A DNA stretch of 64,000 nucleotides, from assembly GCA_023374025.1 (NCBI GenBank), contig SIJG01000058.1:552903-616902 (forward strand), read 5' to 3'. This stretch comes from Heterodera schachtii. Its lineage: Eukaryota > Nematoda > Chromadorea > Rhabditida > Heteroderidae. The translations under genes were made by a program, and so were the position numbers. Below, piece by piece: positions 45,872 through 59,192 of the stretch (its first letter is position 1; each line of letters begins with the position of its first letter). The notes beneath the pieces were generated by a model. It had not been told where the DNA came from, ran no database searches, and saw only the letters and a program-made list of their open reading frames with translations.

Positions 45872-47831
45872 ACAAATAGTTGTTGGATCTAGGAGGGATA
45901 TATACTACTGTTCTCATTTATTATGATCTTTTTAATGAAAAATATTAAAAAGCAAAAAATAATTACAATTGCTTTAAAAGCAATTTTATAATGAGTATAA
46001 ACATTCATAATACAAGGTGAAAAAACCAAATAAAGAGACTGCACAACTTTGAAAAATATAATCATTTAAATAATCATTATTTATTAAAACTAAAATTCTT
46101 TTGAAAAATTCTGTGATATGAAATGAATAAATATAATAATATAAATAATTATTAGATTACCTTTTATTAATTACACATGACGACAGAATTAATAAATAAA
46201 AAATAAATAAAAAATAAAACTCATAATTTTCTCATATTTGACATAATTAATCTATATGTCTATAAAATTACATTTAAAATTAAATTATTTTCATAAATTG
46301 TTAAAAGACATTAAAATAAAAAAATTTATTTTCATAAAAATTTATTCAAATTTAATTAAATTGAAATATCACGCAAAAACAAATAATATTCTATTTTTAA
46401 CAATTTGATTTATTTTTAAAAACTTTTCGACTAAAAGCGACAAAAAAAATTAGTCTTATTTTAGAAATAAAAACTCATCAGTTAGTAATAAAAAAAAATT
46501 GAATTGAAAGAAAATGCAATACAATAAATAAATAATTCGTCATTTACCATGAGAGTAAAAAAGTAAAAAAGAATTAAATCTTGACACTAGCAATAAAATC
46601 AAATAATAGCTAATAAAACAAATTATTACAGCGTTAGAACACAATATAACATTGATAAAATAAAATCTTTGAATAATTATTAATAATAAATAAAAAAGCT
46701 TACAGGTTAAATAAATTAAATTAATAAATAATAAAATAAAATTATTAATACTAATAATTTCATTATCAGAGTTCATTTCCAATTAAATAAAAAATTTAAG
46801 CTTTAAATTTTATTGATTAAATGCAAATTAAATGCAAATTATTCATTTCAAACCATATGACCATTAATTAAACTTACTTATAAAAATGAAAACAAATAAA
46901 GTTAAAATTTACTTAATTTTATATCGGCTATTTATTCAATTTGTTAGGAATTAAATAATGTTATCACAAAAATAAGATTTTCGTTTTTTTTTACCTTATT
47001 TCATAAAATTTATTTTTGTGCAATAAAAATATCAAAAACTATCATAAAAAATCATTGATTTAGAAAAAGAAATAAAAAGAACAAAGATTTTGAAATTCAA
47101 AAATGTAAAATTCAACGAAAAAATGTAAAGCCACTGAAATATTTAAACCTGAAATTAACATAAAGGATAAAACAAACAATTTAATCAATTTTCTTGATTA
47201 GGCGAAATGTATGTGAGTGCCCAAATCATTTAAAACTAATTAAAGTGTAGAGCATGTTCAACTTAATTTTGTAAATTTTTGGAGCCTTAACATTTAAAAT
47301 ATAAATAATAAAATTATTTCATGTAGTTAATTAATCAACAATATTTAGCATATTCATTAAAGATAATGATAATTTTTCATGTTAGTTTATATTTTTACTT
47401 AGGAATTTTCAATTCTATTTTTAATATCTATTACTGGAATTGTTTTCCATTTTTATCAATAATTATTTATGTAAGATTGCATTTATTTTCGTCCAAATCG
47501 CTTTTGAGTTGGAGTATCAGCCAAACATAGTAAAAATAAAATCTTGGCCTTTTCTTCATTATGGTTGATTTAATAATAATAATTCTAATTGATTAATAAA
47601 TTTTTTCTTTATTTATGTGATTATTTTATATTTGTTTTAACTGTTTAACTAATTTAAACCCCAAAATGAATTAAATGTTCTTATTCGGAAAATAATATTA
47701 TTGGAGCAACTTTCATTGTGTATTTAAAGTTACGTTCTTTCATTAGTTCAGGAAAAACCAATTAAATTCATTAATTAAAATGGACATTTTCTGACTTTTA
47801 GAATATTTTTTTCTATATTTCTATATTGTAA
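45872..47831. other. Second part of the inverted-repeat spacer
   Basis: A-rich to about 47.2 kb. The 80-codon minus frame at 46540-46782 is Ile/Leu/Asn-rich and matches background composition. No supported feature except a short inverted TTTACTCTCATGG copy near 46550. Confidence 0.5.
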
Positions 47832-48417
47832 AATCTTATTGGAATTCAACATTTTTAAATAATTAATTTCTATAAAACAAGATAAAATAAATATTTATTG
47901 TTTCATTGGATTTTATTTTTACTTTGTATTTTTCATAAATTTAAGAAGAAATTAAAAAAAAACACGAAAATGCGGTGATTAAAGGAAATAAACAAAATAA
48001 GGAATGACATTAAACGTTTTCTGAATACGATAAATAGCGTTCAATTCATGATCACAAATATCTACGCATAAAATATAAGATTTTGACTTCGCGAGAAGTT
48101 TTTGTAATTACTTTTTAAGTAACTTAGACCCGGGCGGAAGTGTGTTTTAGCGAATGCTTAGCTCTTGCGCTTTTGTATATTATTGTAGAGCTCGCCGAGG
48201 CGAACTTTTTAAAATTTATTAAGATTAACGAAATATAATTATATTAATTGCAAAAAAAACAAAATTATAAAAAACAACCTAATGTATTTATTTTAATTTA
48301 ATTTAATTATTTTCTTAAATTCAATTAAATAAAAAATAATTTTAAAACTGAAAGATTGAATTGAATAATAATTCTATCGCTCAAATCAATTCTTCGCTAA
48401 ATTCGTGAATATAATTA
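47832..48417 (-). repeat. Large inverted repeat, arm 2
   Basis: Inverted partner of 40822-41336. The coding-like frame at the outer edge of arm 1 is broken here by TGA, with several C-to-T type changes, so arm 2 looks the more decayed there. It keeps an extra GC-rich block at about 48124-48210, missing from arm 1. Confidence 0.85.
48124..48210. other. GC-rich block present only in inverted-repeat arm 2
   Basis: About 90 bp with far higher G+C than its surroundings, inserted relative to arm 1 between AATAAATT and AAAAGTAATTAC (minus-strand reading). It is open on both strands: the plus frame 48128-48238 reads TRAEVCFSECLALALLYIIV, then ELAEANFLKF. A TAG just before it fits an acceptor (GTAACTTAG). 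It could be an exon lost from arm 1 or an insertion into arm 2. I see no TIR or target duplication around it. Confidence 0.4.
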
Positions 48418-51400
48418 AATAATTTAAATATATTATCAAAAATTAAATGCAATAAAAAATAATACTTGAATTTTTAAATAATGATTATTAAAAACCTAAC
48501 GATTTAAAAAACTTAATAATATTAAAGTAAACAAAAATATTCAACTAAATTGAATCCTGATTTTTTAAAATGATTAAATTAAAATAAATAACTGAATAAA
48601 TATCATTTCAATTTAAATGAATAAAGTATCTCTATGGGAAATAAGGAAATTGTGGATTTATTATGTTATTATTATTTTTATATATTCAGATCACATTTAA
48701 ATTAAATTATTATAAAAAAATTATCATTTTTTTATTTTTTTTATCATTTTTTTCAAAATAAACATTTTTTTTCTTATTTTATTTATTAGCTCAATTTTTC
48801 GCAAAAAATTAAAATGTATGGGTATATCATTATGATTTTAATTTCATAAATAATATTAATTTTATGACAATAATTTTTTTTATACATTTCTAAAAATAAT
48901 AGCAATATTCTGGTAAACAACATTTAAAGCTATTTAATGATGCCATTAAATTTTAATTTAGGTGAGAACTATAGAATTTTGTTGAGAGACGGTATTCAAT
49001 GTTTTACTTTAATTCTTTTTTAAATAATGGAAATGCAAAGTTTAATTAATTAACAATTGTTCCATTCTTATGGCTTGACTTTAATTTAAAAATATATTTC
49101 AACTACACGTTTCTTTCTTTATCACTATTTTTCTTCCGAGAATTTGAACATATATATTCGCTTAAATATAATTATTGTTGCTTGTTAAACAATTATAGAT
49201 GCTTCTTTTTTCTATAAGTAATTATAAATTGTTTGTAGCTTAATCTTTGTTTATAATTTTTAAAATTATTGATTATTTTTATTTATTTAATGTTTTCATT
49301 ATTGAATTTCTTCTCATGAATTTTTGTTGTTTTAACAAATGATTGTTTATTTTAACATTTAATTATAATTTAAAGATTTTCCTTTACTTCTTTCTCGAAA
49401 ATTATTTTTATGAACAAAAATTCATAAAGAAAAATGAAAGTTATTGTTTATAAAAAAGACCAGTAAATTCGAATTATTTTATCATTTTGAAATTTTAACA
49501 AATTATAATTCTAGCTTTAATTTCTTTTTGCTTAGATTTACAATTAATTCTTTTTGCTGTTTACTCTCATGATGGAGTTGGTCGTATTCGTTTCGTTCGA
49601 TTATGATGAAAAATAATAATTAGTACAATTTACTTACATGATCACATTCGATATGTTTAATATACTTATAATGTGTGTTAAAATTCTTAAATTATGTAAA
49701 TCCATTAAGCGTTTTAGTACCAAAAGTTTTTTAAATCAAATTTTATAAAATAACCAGAAAAGATACAATTTTTTTGTTCAATAAAAGCCTAAAAGAATTG
49801 GTAACAATTTTCTAACTTATATAAACCATGAAATAATTTCGCCAATTTTTATAAAAATCAAATTTAAAAATGAAAAAAGCAGCCATAAATTTATTTTTAT
49901 TAATACCTTTTTTTCTATTTTAGTTACTAATATTATTTAATCTTTCTTAATGAATAGAACCTTTTTTTAATATAATTTGCAGTTTTTGTCGGCCTTAAAA
50001 TTAATTTTCTTTATTTTTTTCCTTTTCTTTGATTCTGTGTTATTTTGTGAATTATGTTTTTTAAACTAATTGTGAATAATTTAGCATAAGTCTTTTAAAA
50101 TATTTGTTAGAGTTGTTATGTGCTTCTTTTTTCTAAATTTTTTCCGTTATTTAAAAATTATGGAAATTAAATGTTAAAATTAAATTGATTTTGTCGGAAT
50201 TTGATATTTAATTACTCAAAATTTGATATTTTACCATTAAATTTATTTCCTAATTAATTAAAATTTATTAAATATTTTGCTCTTCATTGGTGAAATTCAA
50301 CAATAAATTATTTTTCATGCTTTGTAAATGGATAAATTTTTAAAAACATTTTCAAACATTGAATTTTATATTATAATGAGCATTTTGTTTCAAATGTTTT
50401 TTTTATTTTGTTGTTTATTTAATTAATTGAGGTTTTAATTTTCTGCGTTGCTTTACTCTCATGGTAAGTTGTTCTCGTTTCAATTTCTTTGTATCGCAAA
50501 TTTTTAAATAAGTGATCTTCAAAAACAGCAAAAATAATTACACTACATTTTAATAAAACTTTAAATATATTAATAAGTAATTTAATTTTAAATATTTTTA
50601 GCTTATTATCTTTAATTAATAGAGACTTTTATTTACCTATTTTACAAATTCATAGATTTACATATTTCGGGATTTAAAAATACTTGATATATATACTGTC
50701 GACTTTTTAGCATTTAAGAAATTTCTTGTGAAAAAAATAAATTTAATTTTTAAAATATTAAATTTGATTCTAAGACTATTTAGGGTGTTTTTATGGCATT
50801 TTGTGCCTATTCACCCTTTACTAAAAAGTTTCATTAGTTTATAATAGCTCCTATTGAACTAAAATAAAATTGAATTGAAATTTTTTAATGTTATTAATAT
50901 TTATTTTTTATCATTTTCTCATTTGATTAAAAAAAATATGTGAGTTATTTGACTTTTTTGAGAGAAAAAAACAAGAATAATTGAAGAAATTAAATGAATT
51001 TTTGTAACTTTTTTGAATTGGTGGAGAACTTTAGTCTTTTTCTTAGTATAATAATTCTTTATTTAACTGGCGATTTATTAAGTTATTATATTAATATTTT
51101 TTAATTGATTTTTTATTAATATATAATTATGGGTTAGGCTTTAAGCCAATTAGTTTCAAAATATTTTATGGTTGCTATTGTCATATTTAGTGTCGATAAT
51201 TTGATATTATAAATTTGAAATAAGATTCAGATTAATGGCTCAAATTGATTGTTTTGTATATTATATTATTTCTTAATAAAAACAAAATTAAATTATATTA
51301 TAAATTAAAATTAAAATTTTTAATAAAATAAATTTTCATTGAGTAAAAGTTGAAATATTCAAATCAACATCAATTTATTTGTAAATTTTGAACATAATAA

Positions 51401-53390
51401 TCGCTTAGATTAAGAATTTTAAAATTTAAAATTTAAATTTTTAGGTTTGATTTTAAAAATAAAAAAGAATGCTTTTTTCGTTTGACAAATTATTGTCGAT
51501 TGTTAAGAGAAAGTTTTGTAATACATGTGATTTTTTGTTGGGGCTGAATCCAAGTCTAGCAAATATTATTTTATACTTTATTAAATGAAAAATAATAAAT
51601 ATTATTTATTTAAAAATTTCCAATTTTGGCATGGTCGAGAAAAAAGGCTGAGCAAATCGACCAATAAATAAAAGGGAAACCAATCTTATGAAATGAAAGA
51701 GAAGATAATATTAAATAAAATAAAAAAATTAAGAATTGTAATAGGAAATTATAATGTAAAATAATTTCCCGAACAAAGAGATTAATAAAGATAATTATTA
51801 TTTAATTCAGTTTAATTTCTATATCTAATAATAATCTTATTATTAATTAAATTTGATAATTTTCAGCTTGCCATTGAAAATGTATTTTCGAAATAATACT
51901 TTAATTTTTTTCATAGAAATGAAAATAGTTTGGTTTGATTAGTGGCAATCAGCAACAATTAATATCTTAGTTTTAACATATCAAAAAATATAAGGATTAA
52001 AAAAAAAGCCAAAAATGGTAAAACAAATAAAAAAGTCTAAGAAAGTTCGATAATTTAAGCGAAAAAGAATACATCTTAATCATTTTCATTAATTTTAATA
52101 AAATCACAAACTACCTTTTATTAATAAAAGAATAAATTCTTAAAGGTTTTAAACAATTATATTTTTAAAGGAATAATAACAATATGTAAAAGAATTATCG
52201 ATGATAATTAATCGACCCCTATTTTATATAAGTGCCGAATCGTACTTTTATTTATAAACTTTAATAAAATTAAATAAACAATTTCATTCACATCGATTAA
52301 AACATTTATTAGTATAAATTATAAGATAAATAAATTTATTTGAAACAGATATAAAAAAATGCAATAGAAAATAGTTTAAAAAGAGATATAAATTAAAAAA
52401 AATTAAAGTTGCACGATTCGAATTACAATCTATCACCCTTCCAGATCAAGATTTTTCAGAAAAAAATTAAATATTTTTTAAGTAAAATAAAAAATAAATT
52501 TTTAAAATATAAAATAAATAGGTAAAATATTCGACGCATATCACAAAAATAACAATTATAAATTAATTCTTTTCAAATAAATTTTTCGTAGACATGATAT
52601 TATGAGATGAAATAAAATAAAGAAAGTATAAAATTTTTTGTTCTCTATACATAAATAAAATAAAATAAAATATCAAAAAAAAATTTAAAGAATAGTAAAT
52701 GCTAAAAACCAAAATAATTGCACCATTTAATTGTAAATTTAATCAAATAAGATATATTTAATAAAACAAGTTATAAATAACCTTATTAGAGGAATTTTTT
52801 TTTAAAACTAATAAAAAAAATTATTATTAATATTTATATTAAAATGGTTCTAATAAAAAATTGTCCATTTTCTTTTCATATTGTTTATTAAAAAAATAAA
52901 CGTTTTTAATCAATGATAATTTTTCATTTTACAAGTAATTTTCAAAGTTAAAAAATTAATTTAAAATAAAAAAATAATTTTTTTCGATTTCGACTTTTTT
53001 TTGTTCGTTTCCTGTAGGCATAATTATTTTATTAACTCTTATTCTAATTATATTCGACAAATTTATCAAATTATATATATTTTATTTAAGCGCTGCAGTA
53101 AATCATTCATATTCTTAGTTTATGAAATATTAAATTATTTAAAATGCAGATTTATTCATCAAACATTAAAAAATAGTTTCCAACAAATAAAATTTTTATT
53201 TAATTTTTTTGTGAATAATATTAATAATATTTTTTAAAATTTTGAAAATAAATTTTAATTTTACCTTTTAAACAAAGATTATTAATAAAAAAAAATTCAT
53301 AAAAAAAAAATCACGAGGGAGACAATGAAAAACACATTAACTTTAAACCAAATACTTCTTGACTCCAAAAATACCGATTCCAGACTTTTC
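48418..53390. other. Gene-poor stretch
   Basis: T-rich to about 51.6 kb, then A-rich. The TTTACTCTCATG repeat pair at 49.55 and 50.45 kb is the only structure seen. Confidence 0.55.
49544..49600 (+). repeat. Dispersed repeat TTTACTCTCATG, partner at 50436-50492
   Basis: TTTACTCTCATG followed by (G/A)T-rich sequence and a (T)CGTTTC motif recurs at 50436-50492; TTTACTCTCATGGTAA also occurs inverted near 46545-46560. In the 50.4-kb copy CATG|GTAAGT looks like a donor site. It may be a short repeat family or a repeated exon end. Confidence 0.4.
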
Positions 53391-53417
53391 CAATCCGACG
53401 GTCGGGGTGAAACCCTG
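53391..53417 (-). mobile_element. Solitary hAT-style end (CAGGGTTTCACCCCGACCG)
   Basis: On the minus strand it starts CAGGGTTTCACCCCGACCGT, then CGG. It is GC-rich in an AT-rich setting and matches the YARNG pattern. No partner was found. Confidence 0.35.
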
Positions 53418-55093
53418 AAATAAATCCTTTAAATAAATTTAGGTTTTATTTTAATAAATCATAATTATTACAATTCTATCAATAAACTGTTTAAAAAAAC
53501 AAAAACATAATATAGTTAATACATTATTCTGAGACTAATAGGTCATTTCTATAGTTGTTTAGGTTCAAAAGAATTCCTAATATTTCGACCATTTTTCCAG
53601 GCACAAGAACGTTTGTCCCATTATTTGGTGAAAATAAATTTATAGGAAAAACTAGTAATATTACAATGAGTTTAATAATATGTTTTATTGTTTGAGGCCA
53701 AAGAAAAAACTAAATTTATTAATTAATCCAATCTATTGCTAAAACCAAGTCATTAAAAAATTATACTACTTTAATGTAAAATTTTATTTTCAGAGAAAAA
53801 TTGGAAAACAATCAAAGGTCCCCCAAAAAATTTTAAAATTGTAAAACCTTTTTATTCTTAAAAATGATTTCTAGAACAATAAATTTATTACTATTTATTT
53901 TCTTCCAATATTTTTTGCATTTTTTAATATTTTTTAAAAAAAACATTTCATCTAATGCAAATAAAGAAAAAAAAAATTACAACCTTTAAACAAAAATAAT
54001 ATTAAATATTCAAATTGTTAATGCTTGATAAAAAAAAATTTAATTTAAAATTATGAAATTCAATAAAAAAAAATTTCTTTTTATGATAATTGAAATTGCA
54101 AACAATATATTTTTTGGAAAATTAAAATTCAAATAGCAACATCTCGATATACGATAATTCGTCTTGGGAACAAAGAAAATTTTATTTTGAATTTACTTAA
54201 ACTTTATCTTAAATGCATTTTAATGAAATTTTTAAAATAAAATTAATTTTTTGAAAAAACAATATGAAGTTTAATGATCATTAAAATTTTTGTCGTAACA
54301 ATTAATCTACTTTATCGATGGGTAATACTTTATATTTAAAATTTTTTTCATATCAGGTTGAATTTGCTTCCATTGTGTACAACTTGTATTATTTTTTCAA
54401 CTACCAGCAAATAATTAAGGGTTTTTAATTTAATTTTATAATGATAATATATTTATTTTTTTATATTTATATTACTTTTTTAAAATTATTTATTTCATGA
54501 AGATGCATTATAAAAAAATATGAAAAAAAAGAAAAAAAAAGTGCGACCATTTAGGCCCTTTTTAGGGCAACTTTAAATTAAATGACTTATTTCATTATAA
54601 AACTTGTATTATTATCATGGAAAAGGAATATATATTTTGGATTTCTAATAATATTCGCATTTTAAAATAATTTTTTATGTTTGAAGAAATGAATAATGAT
54701 TATTTAATAATTAGAAAACAACTAAAGGAATTAAAAAATTTATTTAAAATTTTCATAATCTGAGTCATTTTAATGTCGAGTGTTCTATAAATGCAATTAA
54801 TTTAAATTTGTATTTTGTATGTTGAAAAATGTTTTTTATTCAATTTCTATTCTTTCTAGTTATCCTGTTTTTCCAATAAATTTATTTTTAATTAAATAAA
54901 TAAATAAATATTTGACTCAATAAAACAGAGTTTTTATGAAATACTCATAGACCATTGAAAATGTAATTATATTAAATTTATAATAATTGATAAAACACAA
55001 ATTTTTCGTTTATCTTAAATTTTTTTTCGAGAATCTCAAAGTTTTTTAATGAATAAAGAAATGAAATATTATTTCAATACATTTCAAGAATTT

Positions 55094-55156
55094 AAAGGTG
55101 TAAAGCTAGTCGTTTTGCAAATTTTGGGTCACAGGTTCTAATTCTCTGAGTGCTAA
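55094..55156 (+). repeat. Possible tRNA-derived sequence, degenerate
   Basis: AGGTGTAAAGCTAGTCGTTT, then TGCAAATTTTGGGTCACAGG and TTCTAATTCTCTG. A B-box-like GGTTCTAATTC sits at tRNA spacing from an A-box-like start; the T arm pairs at four of five positions with a wobble. It may be an old SINE head or tRNA pseudogene. Confidence 0.25.
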
Positions 55157-55764
55157 TAGTTTTACAATTTTTATTTTTGCTTTTTATGCAAAGTCAATTA
55201 TCAAAAAAAAATTTTAATTTTAACATTTTGACACATAAGTTAGTAAACAAAATATTAGACAAAAATTAATTTTTCTTTAACTGAAAAGGTATTTTTTATT
55301 TGTTGCATCTTCGTTACCTTATGTAATTTTTTAATTATTTCTTATCTTTAATTGGAAAAAAACAAAAATTTTGTCTTTTATGTCAAACGAATTTATCAAA
55401 AGCTCAATTTTATTTTTTGTTTAAAAATCTTATGTTTTTAAATAATTCTTTGATTGAGTTTATTTTGCTTTGAATTATTATAAGTCCATGAATTATAAAT
55501 ATTTTTATTTCTTAAATTATAACTTGTAATTTTTCAATTCAAGTAAAATTTATTTACTCATTAATTAATAATTGTAAATATTAAAATTGTTTTTATTATT
55601 AATTAATTAAAAGTTTTCTATTGTTATGTAAATTTTAAATTTTAGATTGATTCTTTTATTAAAGTATTTCAATTTAGTTTTAATATAATTATAATGAAGT
55701 TTCAAACTTATATTAAATCCGGTTAATAATACTTATTATTTTCATAAATGTTATCATTTAAATA

Positions 55765-55845
55765 AATTTTTTCATTAATTTGAATAATTCTTTGTTTTTA
55801 AGGTTAATTTTAACATTGACTTATAATCACTTAATTATTTTGACT
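55765..55845 (+). repeat. Dispersed repeat, partner at 9961-10038
   Basis: Same-strand copy of 9961-10038. Confidence 0.7.
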
Positions 55846-58131
55846 TTGTTTGATTGGTTTGAATGATGTAAATTTATATAAAATGCAGTTACAACTGATT
55901 CAATTTTCATGTTATTAAATATTTGTTGCTGTTATTTTTATTATTAATTTAATAAATTTAGTTATTTTTAATACATCGTTTTGTTTCATTTAATATTTTT
56001 TTACTAAAAAAAAGATTTGATAATAAAGTTTAAAGAATATTAATTTAAAATAATTATTTTTAAAATATAAAAAAAATAATTATTTTTTAATAAAAAATTT
56101 AACAAAATATTTGATAATATTAGAAAAATAAATATACAATTTTCATTTAACAAAAAGATTTTAATTTAATAAAAGTTAATAATTAAGGTAATTAATAGGC
56201 GTAAGGATTTCGATTTATCAAAATATTTTGTGCTTATTATTCTAAATATTCTGGATCTTGTTTTTCGTTTTTATATTTATCATTTTGTTAATATTTTTTG
56301 AAAAATGTTTAATATAAATTGTTTAAATAAAAACATAAATTTGTAGTGATTGCAAATAATTTCATTTAATGCTGATCAGTTAAAAGTTTCTGTATTTTAT
56401 TTGATATTTTTAAAATATTTGTAGAATATTTTTAAATGTTAGTTATATTAATGATTCTTAGCTGTGACATAACTCTACATTTTTCAAAGAAATTTTATTT
56501 TTTTATATAAATAATTTAAGAAAAATTCAACGCAAAAAAACGAAATAAGGTTTTGAAATATTTAAATATTTAAGATTATGCTTCTAATGAAATTGAATGT
56601 TTGGTATTGTCCAATGGAATTTTCACAATTAATTTTGATGACTTTTTTGGAATTTCGTTTTTTTATGAATTTACAGATTTCTGTGTTTGGCGTCTAGGCA
56701 AAAATTTTAAATAACATAAACACATAAACAAATATATACTAAATATATTATAATTTCATTTAATTTTTATTATAAAATATTTGCGTTTTCTAAATTCAGA
56801 AAATATTTTGAAATTATGAAATTTTCTATTTTTAATTATTTCCTCTACATCAAGGCATATCTTAAAAAATAAGACATTTTTTTTTGATTTTTCATTGATT
56901 AAATTTGGAATTGAAGGGAGAGATAAATTGAAAAACTTAAAAAAATATATTCTCATTCAATTTATAATTTTATACTTTTTCAAAATTGTAAAATTTATGG
57001 TATTTAATATTTATAATATAAAGAATTTCCCAAAAATATTAAAAAAAAGTAAGACAATTTTTGGGGATTTATTTCAATTATAGATTTAAGCAAAAAATAA
57101 TTACTCCAATAAGGACATATTAACAAAGATGAAGCAATATAAATGAAGGAAAGGAAACAAAAATTAAAACGAAATAATTGCTGAGAATTTCTGAATTGGA
57201 AGTGCAACTCTGAGCACATGGAAAAAGAAAACCAATTTAATTTTGGAAATGTGAGTTTTATATTTTAAATGTAATCATCTTGGAAGAAAAAATGTTAATT
57301 TATATTCTCTTTCTCAATATAAATAACCATTTTTGTTTTCCGATTTTCAGCTTCATCTCCTAAAATCAAATTATTAAAAAAGTTTCAAATTATTTAGTAT
57401 ATTTTTTTTAAACATTTAAAACTGAATTCTATAAATATTATCAAATGTTGAAAAAAATTAAAGTTATAAAATATATTAATTATTAAATTGAAAATTTATT
57501 TAAGAAAAGGTTAATAAAAATAAAAATTTAAAACAAAAGTTTAAGATTCAATTCTAAAGAAGAATAAACCGGAATAAAGTTCATATATATTTTATTCAAT
57601 TTAATTCTTTTTTTTTCTTGTGTACTCAAAGCTCAAAGAATGTTTTTTCATTTTATTTAATTTTTTTTTATTTTCCATTTAGTAAGTTTATAAATTAAAG
57701 AAGAAAAATTTTATATTCTTTATAAATTTTTAATTTGTATATAACTTTGACTCGGTTAAATTTTTTATTATTGATAAAAAAATCTAATATGTTAATAAAT
57801 TTTTAATTTTGCTTTACATTTGTTTTTTGGTTGCTTTTCAATAATTATAATCAAAAAACTCGTCGAATAAATAAATAATCATATTATAAGAATTTATTCG
57901 ATTGAAAATAATTTATTTGAATACATGAAAAAATAAATATAAGAAAAATCAATAAATGATTTTTTACATTCTTAATGAATAAATTATAATAAATATATTT
58001 TTAGATTTATAAATTTTCTTTCTTATTTTATTTATATAAAATTTATATTTAATAATATATTAAATTGCAAAAAAGTTAATATCAAAATGAAATTTAAAAA
58101 TTTTTTTGGAAATAAAATTTAAAATAGTTTA

Positions 58132-59192
58132 TTTGATTTAATAATGTACATAATAGCCTAATACTTTTAAATGTTCAGACAAAATAATATATATATATAT
58201 ATATAAACATAAACGTTAAGATAATTGTAAAAAAAATATATTTAATATATTTTGAAAATTTAATCATTGATTTTAAATAAAAAAATATTAGATAATGTAA
58301 TAATATATAAAAAATAAAAATATAAAAATTATTTTTAAAAAATTTTCATAAAGCTTTTATTTATCGACCAATTTATTTTGAACATCTTATTTTATTATTT
58401 GATTTAATAATTGTACATATAGCCTAATACTTTTAAATGTTCAGACAAAAATATATATATATATATATTAAACATAAACTTTAAGATAATTGTAAAAAAA
58501 TATATTTAATATATTTTGAAAATTTAATCATTGATTTTAAATAAAAAAATATTAGATAATGTAATAATATATAAAAATAAAAATATAAAAATTATTTTTA
58601 AAAAATTTGCATAAAGCTTTAATTTATCGACCAATTTATTTTGAACATTTTATTTTATTATTTGATTTAATAATTGTACATAATAGCCTAATACTTTTAA
58701 ATGTTCAGACAAAAAAAATATATATATATATATATTAAACATAAACTTTAAGATAATTGTAAAAAAATATATTTAATATATTTTGAAAATTTAATCATTG
58801 ATTTTAAATAAAAAATATTAGATAATGTAATAATATATAAAAAATAAAAATATAAAAATTATTTTTAAAAAATTTGCATAAAGCTTTAATTTATCGACCA
58901 ATTTATTTTGAACATTTTATTTTATTATTTGATTTAATAATTGTACATAATAGCCTAATACTTTTAATGTTCAGACAAAAAAATATATATATATATATAT
59001 TAAACATAAACTTTAAGATAATTGTAAAAAAATATATTTAATATATTTTGTAAATTTAATCATTGATTTTAAATACAAAATATTAGATAATGTAATATAT
59101 ATATAAAAAATAAATACAAAAATTATTTTTAAAAAATTTTATAAAGCTTTTATTTATCGACCAATTTATTTTGAACATCTTATTTTATTTTT
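58132..59192 (+). repeat. Tandem array, four units of about 265 bp
   Basis: Unit marker GCCTAATACTTTTAAATG occurs at 58156, 58422 and 58686, and as a one-base-deleted form at 58953 (periods 266, 264, 267). Each unit holds a TATATATA tract of variable length, TTAATATATTTTGAAAATTT, a run ending TTATCGACCAATTTATTTTG and AACAT(C/T)TTATTTTATT. Units are nearly identical, so expansion was recent. The last unit is the most changed (TGTAAATTT, ATACAAA). No coding potential; satellite-like. Confidence 0.9.

Larger units (their letters stand above)
53418..58131. other. Gene-poor stretch with short dispersed repeats
   Basis: A-rich to about 54.3 kb, T-rich to 56.1 kb, mixed after. Holds repeat copies at 55765, 56363 and 56448 and a tRNA-like patch at 55094. 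No coding evidence. Confidence 0.55.

Noticed and set aside
54543..54572. GCCCTTTTTAGGGC as paired transposon ends
   Set aside because: Only a 5-bp stem; no target duplication and no subterminal repeat.
58132..59192. CRISPR-like array
   Set aside because: Units of 265 bp are repeated whole, with no short repeat separated by unique spacers; it is a satellite-type array in eukaryotic DNA.
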